Shown piece by piece: positions 24,596 to 33,935 of a DNA stretch of 64,000 bases. The first letter of the stretch is position 1. Each line of letters opens with the position of its first letter. Position numbers and translations under genes: made by a program. Source of the DNA: Bolinopsis microptera (lineage: Eukaryota > Ctenophora > Tentaculata > Lobata > Bolinopsidae); contig NC_087072.1 in assembly GCF_026151205.1 (NCBI RefSeq), positions 9,421,669 through 9,485,668 of the forward strand, given 5' to 3'. The notes beneath the pieces were generated by a model, which was not told where the DNA came from, ran no database searches, and worked only from the letters and a program-made list of their open reading frames with translations.

Positions 24596-25490
24596 ACGGG
24601 CACTTGTAGCGCGATGCGTTACTGTGCCGCGCCGCGCACTCAATGAGGCTTCTCACAGATCGGCGAGATGCGCTACTGTGCCGCGCCGAGCTGGGATGAA
24701 TTGACATCGTCAATTAAGACGGGCACTTGTTGGAAGACGTCGCCGCTTCGCCGCGCAAGCTATCATTCTTACTTCGAAAGAATATCATTGCTTTGTTAAT
24801 TCGCAGAGCAACAATCTGGAAGTTGCCCTAACCAGAGCCCTCTCGCTTGCAGTAGCGCGGCCGAAGGCGCGGCGTCACGCAGTACGCGTATATACATGGC
24901 TATGTGAAATCTGGAAGAGTTGACATCGTCAATCAAGGCGCGTGTTACTGCACATGCCATATTAATGTTTATAAACATATTTATTGGAGAATGGAGCTGT
25001 TGTGGAGGAGTGAAGCTGCGCGTAAGGTAGAATGACAGAATGAGCGCCGTCGCGCGGCGCCAGTATCGAAGCGTGTACGACGTACGTCGACGCATAACAG
25101 GCGAGCTCTTCGCGCGCGAAGAATGAAATGCAATTCGTGCATCAAGCCTACACCTAACCATGTGCTTTCGCGCCGCTGCGGGCGCGCTTGTCTCACAAAT
25201 CGTGAGGCGGGCACGCGCTACTGCAAGCGCAAGGGCTCTGGATAGAGCAACATCAAGCCAACTGCCAACAATGTGTCCATTGTTTATGTACTAAGCCGGT
25301 GCGCGATACTTCGTAGCAAGCTTGCCTTGTAGTGCGACGCACTACTGGGCTGCGCCGCGCATCTAATAGTGCTTCTCTGTTCTCGCAACCACATTGTTTG
25401 TCGTTATATCTGATATCGGCAAAATGCACCACTAGACTGGGCCTCGCCGAGCTGCAAAGGATAGACACCGTCAATTAACATTTGCCTCGG
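24596..25490. repeat. CpG-rich island of imperfect direct and inverted repeats
   Basis: Markedly richer in G+C and CpG than its surroundings (words such as GCCGCGCCGCGC). The segments 24596-24725 and about 25325-25485 are imperfect direct repeats: both have CTTGTAG-GCG, GCGCCGCGCA, GCTTCTC and GACA-CGTCAATTAA in the same order. No coding signal is convincing. Confidence 0.65.
24825..25245. repeat. Inverted repeat inside the CpG-rich island
   Basis: AGAGCCCTCTCGCTTGCAGT near 24833 is repeated in reverse complement as ACTGCAAGCGCAAGGGCTCT near 25217. Similarity extends a few bases beyond on each side (GTTGCCC with AGAGCAAC). This may be the ends of a decayed foldback element. Confidence 0.6.
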
Positions 25491-25531
25491 GATAATATTA
25501 TATTTTGAGAAAAAAAGCAGCGTGCTTACGG

Positions 25532-25633
25532 TTGATTTTACTGGGCCGCGCTCAGCCTGTCATTCCGCCAAATCTTTATTCGGAATCTTTTATTCTTAAT
25601 GTTTATGAACATAATAGCCTGGGGTCCCCAGGT
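25532..25633. repeat. Dispersed repeat, copy 1 of 3
   Basis: About 100 bp starting near TTTTACTGGGCCGCGCTCAG and ending TAGCCTGGGGTCCCCAGGTA. Related copies lie at 26408-26503 and 33046-33150. The GGGTCCCCAGG end is itself nearly palindromic. Confidence 0.9.
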
Positions 25634-25649
25634 AAGGTTGATTACGGGG

Positions 25650-25970
25650 GGGGGGGGGGGGGGGGAGGGAGGTTTATGGGATCGTTGATACTGGGACGAC
25701 TTCGCCGCGCCGTATAATCGATGTATTTTTGCAGATGCTGATTCCGAATCACCCCCCATGACGTAGTGTAAAAACGCTTCCCTGGGGAATTATGGGCAAA
25801 AAACCAATTTGGTCACTCGACAGGCTAATAAAACATGAATTCGATTGTGGATTGTAAACCTACAATAATATTGTTGTCAGGAGGGGGGCCATTGGGCCTT
25901 GATTACGGAGGGGGGAGGGGGATAAAAATTGCTAAAATATTAATTACGTAATATATCGAACGACTCCTTT
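25650..25970. repeat. Poly-G tracts and a degenerate transposon end
   Basis: Long G runs follow GATTACGG at 25640-25665 and near 25900. ATTACGTAATATATCGAACGACTCCTT near 25942-25968 is a diverged copy of the terminal sequence described for 27947-33935. Confidence 0.6.
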
Positions 25971-26020
25971 ATGTTAATTTGTTAATTGTTAATTCATAAT
26001 TGTTAATTTGTTAATTGTTA

Positions 26021-26712
26021 GGCGCACGTTATATCTCCGCCAAAAGCATCCAATTTGATATGTATGAAATATGTTTATAAATTCCTTGATTATGCACTAA
26101 GATGGCGTTCTCAGTACCAAGACCAAAATTGAACGGGGAATCGTTTAAGATCACTTTCGAGGCACCTCGACAAAAGCTTCTCACGCAATTGTGCTTTTTA
26201 TGGAGAAATACGTCAATAGCGTTTTTTAACGGGTGATACTCGTAAAATATTTGTTCCGATTAGACCGTCGACGAGTCCAACTCGGCGCACGTCCTGGTAG
26301 GTTGTAAACCTACAAGCGTTTTTGAGTTTGTTATTCCCTTTTTATTTCAAAAGTATTTCAAGTGATTTGTATAAGTGCATATATTAACTCTGAATACATT
26401 ACTGCATACTGGGCGGCGCTCAGCCTAGCCTGTCATTCCCAATTCCGCCGAATCTTTATAATCTTTGTAAACATGAAACATAATAGCCTGGGGTCCCCAG
26501 GTAATGAATACATTGCAAAATAATTTTTGTAGGTTTACAACCTACCAGGACGCGCGCCGAGTTGGACTCGTCGACGGTCCAATATATGGAACAGATATTT
26601 TACGAGTATCACCCGTTAAAATAATTTATCTCGATTCATGAAGTTTGAAAGAAGTTACAGCAATGCGTGCAATTTGGGGAGTGTGCTTTTGGCGGAGACA
26701 TAAACTGCGCCT
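26021..26712. mobile_element. Foldback (MITE-like) element with AATTGTTA duplication
   Basis: 692 bp. Terminal inverted repeats of about 28 bp read GGCGCACGTTATATCTCCGC on the left and the reverse complement of a close variant on the right. The flanks are the direct repeat AATTGTTA (26013-26020 and 26713-26720), an 8-bp size typical of hAT-like elements. A second pair of inverted arms (about 26225-26316 and 26531-26622) contains GTCGACGAGTC and the small palindrome GTAGGTTTACAACCTAC. The loop holds copy 2 of the dispersed repeat (26408-26503). No transposase is present. Confidence 0.7.
26408..26503. repeat. Dispersed repeat, copy 2 of 3
   Basis: Homologous to 25532-25633; sits in the loop of the foldback element. 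Confidence 0.85.
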
Positions 26713-26929
26713 AATTGTTAATGCATTAGATACAGTCTGGCAGGAGCATTTTGATTTAGAGTGTAGATTAATACACGATACAGTGCTTACTGTTTAGATC
26801 CGATTAGATATAGACTTCTGCTAGGTCATAGGTGACACGGTGTAGTGTCTTTCTAAATGAAAGCTTCAGTGAGAATAGTTTATGCCTATACAATTCATTA
26901 TAAGCTCAATTTTAACGTGGTTTTTAAGG

Positions 26930-27030
26930 CACCTTGTAGGTTTATAACCTACCAGGACGCGCGCCGAGTTAGACTCGTCGACGGTTGAAACTAATATCTT
27001 ACGACTACGAGTATTACCCGTTAAAAGGCA
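26930..27030. repeat. Extra copy of the foldback element's inner arm
   Basis: Diverged copy of 26531-26622, with GTAGGTTTATAACCTACC, GACTCGTCGACGG and ACCCGTTAAAA in the same order, just upstream of the GIY-YIG ORF. Confidence 0.8.
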
Positions 27031-27154
27031 CCTGAAAATGGCGATTTTGGTTTTTTTACCGAATTTCGTAGAACAGTGCTGGCGCGAATTTTGCACAAAT
27101 TTCTTAAAAACCTCCGCATAACTATTTTTTATTTCTGTCATCTTCGGCATTCAA

Positions 27155-27562
27155 TTGTTTGAACTTAAAATATTCATTTGTAAATTATGTCCATCTCCTT
27201 TCTGCTATGTTGGACGTACCATTAGGACTTTGCATGAAAGAGTAACCGAACATAGAGCTAACTATTATAAATTATTGAAAGACCCTTCCTTAAAACATAG
27301 TGATGATTTTTTATCTGATGATAGTGACACTTACAGTTTAGCAGCTCACCTAATAGACTCACATAACCTTTCCAATAGACCTGATTTTGATGCTTCTTAT
27401 AATGTTTTTATCCTAAAGAATTCTAGTCCTAGTAATTTAGAAGTTAACGAACATCTACTTATACACAAACTCAGAACTTTGAAACCATATGGTATTAATT
27501 CATGTGATCCTTTTGGTATGCCACTTTTATTTGAAAATAAAACTTTTGATAATGGTCCTTAA
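27155..27562 (+). CDS. GIY-YIG endonuclease domain of a Penelope-like retroelement (fragment)
   Basis: 135 residues. A Cys-rich start (CKLCPSPFCYVGRT) holds the YIG-type motif as YVG. RTLHERVTEHR supplies the conserved Arg, AAHLIDSHN follows, and SNLEVNEHLLIHKL supplies the expected metal-binding Glu, ending with GIN. This arrangement is known from the C-terminus of Penelope-like elements. The upstream reverse transcriptase is absent, so the copy is 5'-truncated; the frame itself is intact. Cellular GIY-YIG proteins are a less likely alternative given the surrounding repeats. Confidence 0.75.
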   Translation: MFELKIFICKLCPSPFCYVGRTIRTLHERVTEHRANYYKLLKDPSLKHSDDFLSDDSDTYSLAAHLIDSHNLSNRPDFDASYNVFILKNSSPSNLEVNEHLLIHKLRTLKPYGINSCDPFGMPLLFENKTFDNGP

Positions 27563-27946
27563 ATTATTTCACCCTTAATGCAGGGACTAGTATATTTTTT
27601 CCGACTAGTTGGGGCCTCACAACCCCCCATACCCGAGTGCTTCCCATTCCATTTTTGAGAGTTTGGCTTCTTTTTACAGCTAACATCCTTTAGTTCAAAT
27701 TAAAATTTTCTGATATAATTGGAGTATTAACCCTTATCTTTATTAGGTACTGAAGATGTCCGAAAATGTTTTACCAATGATGTTATAAAGATTTTGTTGG
27801 AATTTTTAAACTCATTCGTTGTCTGACTGTGGGAACTAGTGATTCTTGAACTTAAAATATGTCTGCTGAACTACTTACGGTGAGTCTTAATGCCTGAAAA
27901 TCATATAAGGGGGTATAATAGTATAGAATGTATAATATTACTATTT
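27563..27946. other. 3' flank of the Penelope-like fragment
   Basis: Contains TACTGAAGATGTCCGAAAAT near 27750-27769, discussed under rejected items as a possible remnant of a hammerhead ribozyme. No gene is seen. Confidence 0.4.
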
Positions 27947-28012
27947 GGGGTCGTTCACATTGACATATTACGTAATCAAAATTTTGGCAATTTTTACCCC
28001 CCCCCCCCCCCC

Positions 28013-29929
28013 TTTAAAAAGCCAGGAGTCAGGCCTGTTGGCATAGGTGAAGTCTTAAGAAGGATAATAGGGAAAACAGTAATGACCCTCCTACAGAAAG
28101 ATCTGGTTGGAGCCACTGCTCCTATTCAAGTTTGTGCCGGTCTTCAGGGAGGAGTGGAAGCAGCAGTCCACGCTGCAAGGGACTGCTTTGAAGACCCTTA
28201 AACTGAAGCTATCATCTTAGTGGATGCAGAGAATGCCTTCAACTTGCTGAACCGAGAGGCAGCTCTCAACAACATGTACATTGTATGTCCAGAAGTTGCT
28301 ACTTACATTATGAACACCTACAGAATGCCTTCTAGACTGTTCATTGCAGGAGGAGATGAGCATCTTTTTAGTGAAGAAGGGACCACACAAGGTGACCCAC
28401 CGGCCATGGGATTTTATGCCTGTGGTAGTACCACAGGCATCAATCAATGGTATTGTACCACTGGTACAATACCATTGATTGATGCAGGAAACGTTGAGAG
28501 AAAGGTGACTCAGATCTGGTATGCTAATGACTCTGCTGCTGGGGGGAAACTGGAAGAAATGAGGAAGTGGTGGGATAACCTCTGCATTAAAGGACCACTC
28601 TTTGGATACAACCCTAAATCTTCTAAAACTTGGGTGATAGTCAAGCCTGAGCACGAAGAGAAGGCAAGAAACTTATTCCCAGATGTCAATGTGACAAGCA
28701 TTGGTCGACGATATCTAGGCAGCTTCATCGGAACGGATCAAGGAAAAGAGGCTTTCATCGAAGAAAAAGTTAAAGAATGGTGTCGTGATCTTAAACAGTT
28801 AAATGATATAGCATCAAGAGAACCTCAAATAGCATACATTGCATACGTGTATGGGCTTAGTAAGAGATGGAACTATGTATGCAGAACTACCCCAGGAGTT
28901 GCAGATAGGCTTACTCCTCTGGAACAAGTAACACGCGATGAGTTTATCCCAGCTATCATCAACAGGCTGTTTAGCTGCACTGATAAACTAAGGAACATAA
29001 TGGCTCTACCACCAAGATATGGAGGATTAGGTATTCCAGTGATGATGGACATGGCAGATCGAGAATATAAATTCTCCTGTAAAGCTACTAAACATCTAAA
29101 AGAAGCCATTCTCAAGCAGGTAGACAACTACACAGAGGACTGGAAACACAGCAAAGAAGTGAAGACTGAAATAACGATAAAACGAAATCTCTTCTATCAA
29201 CAAAAACAAGGAGAAATACGCCAGGAGCTTGAGTCAACACCTCTGGCAAAGTTGATGTTCCAGCTAGCTGCTGAGAAAGGGGCAAGTGCTTGGTTAACAG
29301 CACTACCTTTAAAAGATTATGGATATATGATGAATAAACAACAGTTCTCAGACGCAATAGCGCTCAGATATAACCTGAACCTAAAGGATTGCCCTAAAAC
29401 ATGTACGTGTGGCCAGAAATACTCAGCAAACCATGCGCTCATCTGCAAACTTGGAGGATATGTGTCACTGCGGCACAACTCGTTGAGAGACACATTTGCA
29501 GAACTTACGAGAACTGTGAAATGCAAGGATGTGCAGACTGAGCCAGTTCTTCTTCCAGTTGATGGTCTAGAGTTGCCAAGGGGAACAGTCCTAGGAGACC
29601 AAGCTAGGCTGGACATTTCTGCAAGATCGATTTGGAATGCTTCAGAGAGGGCATATTTTGATGTAAGGGTATTCCATATCCCAGCCCCCTCCAATGCAAG
29701 CAAATCGATCCCTGCAATGTACAAGTTTCATGAAAATGAGAAAAAACGATGTAACAACGCAAGGGTTCTTGAAGTGGAGAAAGGAAGCTTCACACCGTTA
29801 GTTTTCTCGACGTCTGCTGGAATGGGTGGTGAAGCTGAAAGACTAGTGATTAGTGAAGAATATAGACAGTTTAGATTTGAACTTGGAGCTGCAAGGCCAA
29901 GGGTGATTTTGAAAACTTTGAGTTGTTGA
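28013..29929 (+). pseudogene. Retrotransposon reverse transcriptase with restriction-like endonuclease, decayed
   Basis: Homology begins right after a 16-C run (KKPGVRPVGIGEVLRR). An in-frame TAA at 28199-28201 splits the frame just before motif A (LVDAENAFNLLNR). Motif B is EGTTQGDPPAMGFYA. Motif C reads WYANDSAAGG, where the normal YADD has lost its first catalytic Asp (AAT at 28526-28528). Downstream are a Cys/His cluster (CPKTCTCGQKYSANHALICK) and a PD-(D/E)XK-like patch (ARLDISARSIWNASERAYFD, then VRVFH), the layout of R2/NeSL-type non-LTR elements. A 39-nt palindromic insertion lies between motifs B and C. Nonsense codon and active-site change indicate a dead copy. Confidence 0.85.
28416..28485. 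repeat. Two overlapping perfect hairpins inside the retroelement
   Basis: 28416-28440 has 12-bp arms around one base (G428). 28437-28485 has 24-bp arms around one base (C461). The pattern fits a 39-nt in-frame insertion made by copying the local sequence in reverse complement. Confidence 0.95.
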
Positions 29930-30330
29930 AGGGTTTAGTTTTTTCCTTTTACATAGGGTCATTGTGACATTATGTGTATACTGTTTGAAAAATGTTTACC
30001 CCCCCCCCCCCCTCCGTAATCAACCGTAATCAAGACCGAACCCCCCCCCCCCCCATATTACGTAATCAAGGTTTGACCCCCCCCCCCCCCCCGTTATAGT
30101 CAAGACCCAACCCCTCTCCTATATTACGTAATCAAGATTAGACACCCCCCCCCCCCCCCCAACGGATTAATGAATGAAATTATCGCAAAGCACTTACTAA
30201 ACGAAAATGTTGATTTCATAATTAACGAAAATTGTCCAATTGGTATTTCGAAAATCGGTAAAAAATTAAAATTTTGATTACGTAATCAACGACCAAAACC
30301 CCCTCCCCCTCCGTTAGGGGGGGTACCAAT
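29930..30330. repeat. Poly-C tracts with ATTACGTAATC units
   Basis: At least four C runs of 12-18 bases (near 30000, 30045, 30080 and 30145) separated by variants of ATATTACGTAATCAAG. No gene. Confidence 0.9.
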
Positions 30331-30440
30331 GGCATAGAATGGAGACAAATGGCATAAAATTCATCAAATGGCATAGAAATTTCATGGCATAAATGGAAAT
30401 TTTGTTTGGCCAATTCTCCATTTATGCCAATTTATGCCAT
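30331..30440. repeat. 105-bp direct repeat, left copy
   Basis: Near-identical to 33535-33640. Internally rich in ATGGCATA/TATGCCAT words. The two copies flank about 3.1 kb including the 322-residue ORF. Confidence 0.95.
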
Positions 30441-30708
30441 GAATTTAGGTCTTCATATTTGACCTTTAGGATGACTTTAAATTCGCAAATATTATTAGTA
30501 CTTGAATAAGAGACATGTTTCATGCTTTATAACGCTTGGAATGATCGTTAAAGTCAAAGATTCATATGATTATGACAAATAAAGAAAATAGAAATGTATT
30601 ATTATATCAAATATATACCAAACATTTCACTATTCAAGAAAAGCAAATTGTGAGATGTTCAAAATGTACAGAATACAAACATTGACAACTCAACGATTTT
30701 GAATGTCA

Positions 30709-31677
30709 TCAAGGAACAATGCATCTGATGTATTTGTCTTCGACGAGTAGCCAAACATTAGGAGATCCATTGATTAGGCTATGTTCCTGGCAGTAGTACT
30801 TCATGGGGCATGACTTATAAGAAATAAATCTAACCACTCCTGTTGCAAAGTCATGCTGAGATTTGAAGACTTTAAGAGTTTCTGTACTGCCAGCTTTTAA
30901 AACTGTTGAACATCCGCATTCAGGTTGATTGTATATGCGAACATCAGAAGACACTCCAAACGCGTCCCCCTTGAATCTTGAAAGACGAGATTTTGTTGAT
31001 AAAGTGCTTCTTCCTCCATTGAGCGTGAGTGTCTCAAAAGACCGGAAGGATAGTGTTCCATATTTATCTGTTGATATCGTTTCTCCATCATCACAATCAT
31101 CAACTCCAGGTTCTACCTCATAAGCTAAGTCGTCCTCATCCCCGAGGCATCCAGCTTCATCATCTACAGCTTCCCAAGAAAGTACTTGGCCATGGACGAT
31201 TGGCTTCCCACTCCGTTCTTCAGGATCTGCGACTGCGGCGAACACAGGGAAATTGTTTCTTTTCCCTTCTCGAATGCAGTCCCTCGATGCCCTGTCCAGC
31301 GTTTTTGCCAACTTACCTAGGCTTATCATACCACCAGTCCATTTCACTCGTTCTGCTTTCTGGCCTGTAGATTTAACCTTTTTGAGGTGAACTGTAGGAT
31401 GCAAAACTGTACTTCCACGTGCATGTGCAATTGCAGATGTGTCTTCATGTAATGATAAAGCACTGTACACATTCTTTCTCTCCATTCCATGGGCCATAGT
31501 TATCGCATCCATATTTCTTGAGCGACCAGATGAAAAAGAAACCCGAATAAATGCAAACAGCTGCTCATTCTGATCACTTCCAAGGTAATAAGTGACGATT
31601 TCAGCATTAGGGAATTGCTTCTTCAGCAGAGTTAAATACAAAACAAGACCGTCACAACTCACAAGTACATACAACAT
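30709..31677 (-). CDS. Unrecognised 322-residue ORF, possibly transposon-derived
   Basis: Open from an ATG at 31677. The N-terminal third has YYLGSDQNEQLFAFIRVSFS and NMDAITMAHGMERKNVYSAL, the style of C-terminal regions of some DNA transposases. The middle is acidic, and the C-terminus has Cys residues (CGCSTVL, SYKSCPMKYYCQEHS). No catalytic triad is visible. Location inside a repeat block and between direct repeats supports a mobile-element origin. It may be only the last exon of a longer frame; I cannot name it. Confidence 0.5.
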   Translation of the reverse strand: MLYVLVSCDGLVLYLTLLKKQFPNAEIVTYYLGSDQNEQLFAFIRVSFSSGRSRNMDAITMAHGMERKNVYSALSLHEDTSAIAHARGSTVLHPTVHLKKVKSTGQKAERVKWTGGMISLGKLAKTLDRASRDCIREGKRNNFPVFAAVADPEERSGKPIVHGQVLSWEAVDDEAGCLGDEDDLAYEVEPGVDDCDDGETISTDKYGTLSFRSFETLTLNGGRSTLSTKSRLSRFKGDAFGVSSDVRIYNQPECGCSTVLKAGSTETLKVFKSQHDFATGVVRFISYKSCPMKYYCQEHSLINGSPNVWLLVEDKYIRCIVP

Positions 31678-32137
31678 ATAAGATCAAGGTACGTCTGATT
31701 CGTTATGCTGACAGCTGAGTAAGTATTCTCTTTCCAAGTAACGAAAAATGTTTTTTCTCAAACAGTTCCATTTTTATTATACTTTATAGTTTAGAGTCTA
31801 ATTTGGCATGATATCAGATCATGTGCTATTACATGGCCCCATGGAGAGCATTGCCAGAGCAATTGGCCAGAGAGCTCCATAGAAGTAAGGGGCCTACTCT
31901 AGCCAACAGCTCTAATACATTTCCTTCCTCAACTTCATTTTCTTCATCTAACTGCTGCTGCTGCTCAGCAACTACTTGATAGCTGGCACAGTGACAATTG
32001 TCTGCGTAGTGTATCTGTTAGCCTCAATTTTGCCTCAAGGAGGGAAGGTAGCCTCAATCCAACCTCACATAAGTTTCGATAAAGTCTCAATAACCTTCGG
32101 GCTACAATTACAAGTTTTATAGTGGGTCTATAACATG

Positions 32138-33021
32138 TTTCCGTACGATAAAGTTACAACTTAAAATGCGGTCGAATCATTTATTAGCCTCATTTTGGCC
32201 TCCTACAAGAAGACTCTGCGATTTCTGAAATGTTGAGCTTGAAGAGGATGAATAAATTTTTATTGTTGACACATTAGATAGTCACAATACCGAACATGCT
32301 CGAAAATATACACAAAAGTATACTTGTTAGCCTCATTTCACCCTCTCACAAGGTGGTTAGCCTCATTTTCACCTCGAAAATTTGAAGCTATAATCCGACG
32401 GAATTTCATGTGCAACATAGATATCAAGTAACTTGTGAGTTGTTAACCTGTTTCCGTACATTAAAGTTAAAATGCGGTCGAATTTTTTATTAGCCTCATT
32501 TTGGCCTCCTACAAGTAGACTCGGCGATTTCTGAAATGTGAAGTTTGAAGAGGATGAATCAATCTTTATTGTTGACGTATTAGATAGTCACAATACCGAA
32601 CCAACTCGAAAATATACACAAAAGTATACTTGTTAGCCTCATTTCACCCTCTCAAAAGGTGGTTAGCCTCATTTTCACCTCGAATATTTGAAGCTTAAAT
32701 ACCGATTATAAATATAATCCCAAGGAATTTCATGTGCAACATGGATATCAAGTAACGTGTGAGCTGTTAACCTGTTTCCGTACATTAAAGTTAAAATGCG
32801 GTCGAATTATTTATTAGCCTCATTTTGGCCTCCTACAAGTAGACTCGGCGATTTCTGAAATGTTGAGTTTGAAGAGGATGAATCAATCTTTATTGTTGAC
32901 ATATTAGATAGTCACAATACCGAACCAACTCGAAAATATACACAAAAGTATACTTGTTAGCCTCATTTCACCCTCTCAAAAGGTGGTTAGCCTCATTTTC
33001 ACCTCGAATATTTAAAGCTTA
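32138..33021. repeat. Tandem repeat, about 310-325 bp unit, three copies (third partial)
   Basis: Copies start with GTTTCCGTAC at about 32138, 32450 and 32775. Each contains TTAGCCTCATTTTGGCCTCC, TCTGAAATG, TTTATTGTTGAC and ACACAAAAGTATACTTGTTA. The short motif TTAGCCTCA recurs several times per unit and also just outside the array. Confidence 0.95.
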
Positions 33022-33045
33022 GATCTCGATCAAGTATAATCACTA

Positions 33046-33150
33046 TGGATTTTACTGGGCCGCGCTCAGCCTGTCATTCCGCCGAATCTCTATGTTTATG
33101 AACATAATCTCTATGTTTATGAACATAATAGCCTGAGGTCCCCAGGTAAT
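33046..33150. repeat. Dispersed repeat, copy 3 of 3
   Basis: Homologous to 25532-25633, with a short internal duplication of CTCTATGTTTATGAACATAA. Confidence 0.9.
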
Positions 33151-33534
33151 ATGGATTATACTTGCAACTTGAATATCATGGACGTAACATGAGAAAGTTC
33201 TTTTTTGAAAGTGGTGAGGCTAATTTGTTAGCCTCAATTGTCCCTCGCAGTTAAATCACTCCTACTGAGTCTAGTGAGTGAGCTAGGAGGTCGCCGAACA
33301 TCTCATTTTAAAGCCGTATCGATTTTCTATACGCATACCAAAAATCAAATGCGTAACTAAAACAGAAATGAAATTACAGAAGTTTTAAATTTTTTGTCAA
33401 AAAACGAACTTTTAGGGGTGTTTCTAATGACCAGGGTCAGTACAACAAATAGAGATAAAGGTGACAGTACTAGTGGGGTGCAGACTATTCGTTATTAAAT
33501 TCTCAGTTCAAAGTTTTAAAATTTAATATTTTGA

Positions 33535-33640
33535 ATGGCATAGAATGGAGACAAATGGCATAAAATTCATCAAATGGCATAGAAATTTCATGGCATAAAT
33601 GGAAATTTTGTTTGGCCAATTCTCCATTATGCCATTTATG
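33535..33640. repeat. 105-bp direct repeat, right copy
   Basis: Near-identical to 30331-30440 in the same orientation. Confidence 0.95.
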
Positions 33641-33935
33641 CCATTGGTACCCCCCTCCGTTATCAACCGTAAGCATTTGAAAACCCCCCCCTCGGCTGAT
33701 TACGTAATATGTGAACGACCCCTTATAGCCGGATATTCGATCAATTTCTAAATTTTATCACTATCAGAGTGAAATTGAGTGGAATTTGAATTAAAATATT
33801 GTAAAATTGTTATTATTCTAGAGGATAAAAATAAAATGATGATATTACGTAATCAACGACCAAAACCCCCCTCCCCCGTAAGCATTTGGAAACCTCCCTC
33901 CCCCTCGGCTGATTACGCAATATGTGAACGACCCC

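Larger units (their letters stand above)
27947..33935. mobile_element. Possible composite element with GGGGTCGTTCACAT ends
   Basis: The left end reads GGGGTCGTTCACATTGACAT followed by ATTACGTAATC. Reverse-complement ends (GATTACGTAATATGTGAACG then ACCCC) occur at 33698-33722 and again at 33911-33935. Poly-C tracts beside ATTACGTAATC recur inside. The span holds a retroelement, a 322-residue ORF and tandem repeats. A single nested transposon or several overlapping copies both fit. No target duplication is clear. Confidence 0.35.

Noticed and set aside
27746-27780. Possible hammerhead ribozyme 3' of the Penelope-like fragment (CTGAAGA then CGAAAA)
   Set aside because: The core words fit loosely, but no stem II can form between them and the cleavage-side stem is not evident.
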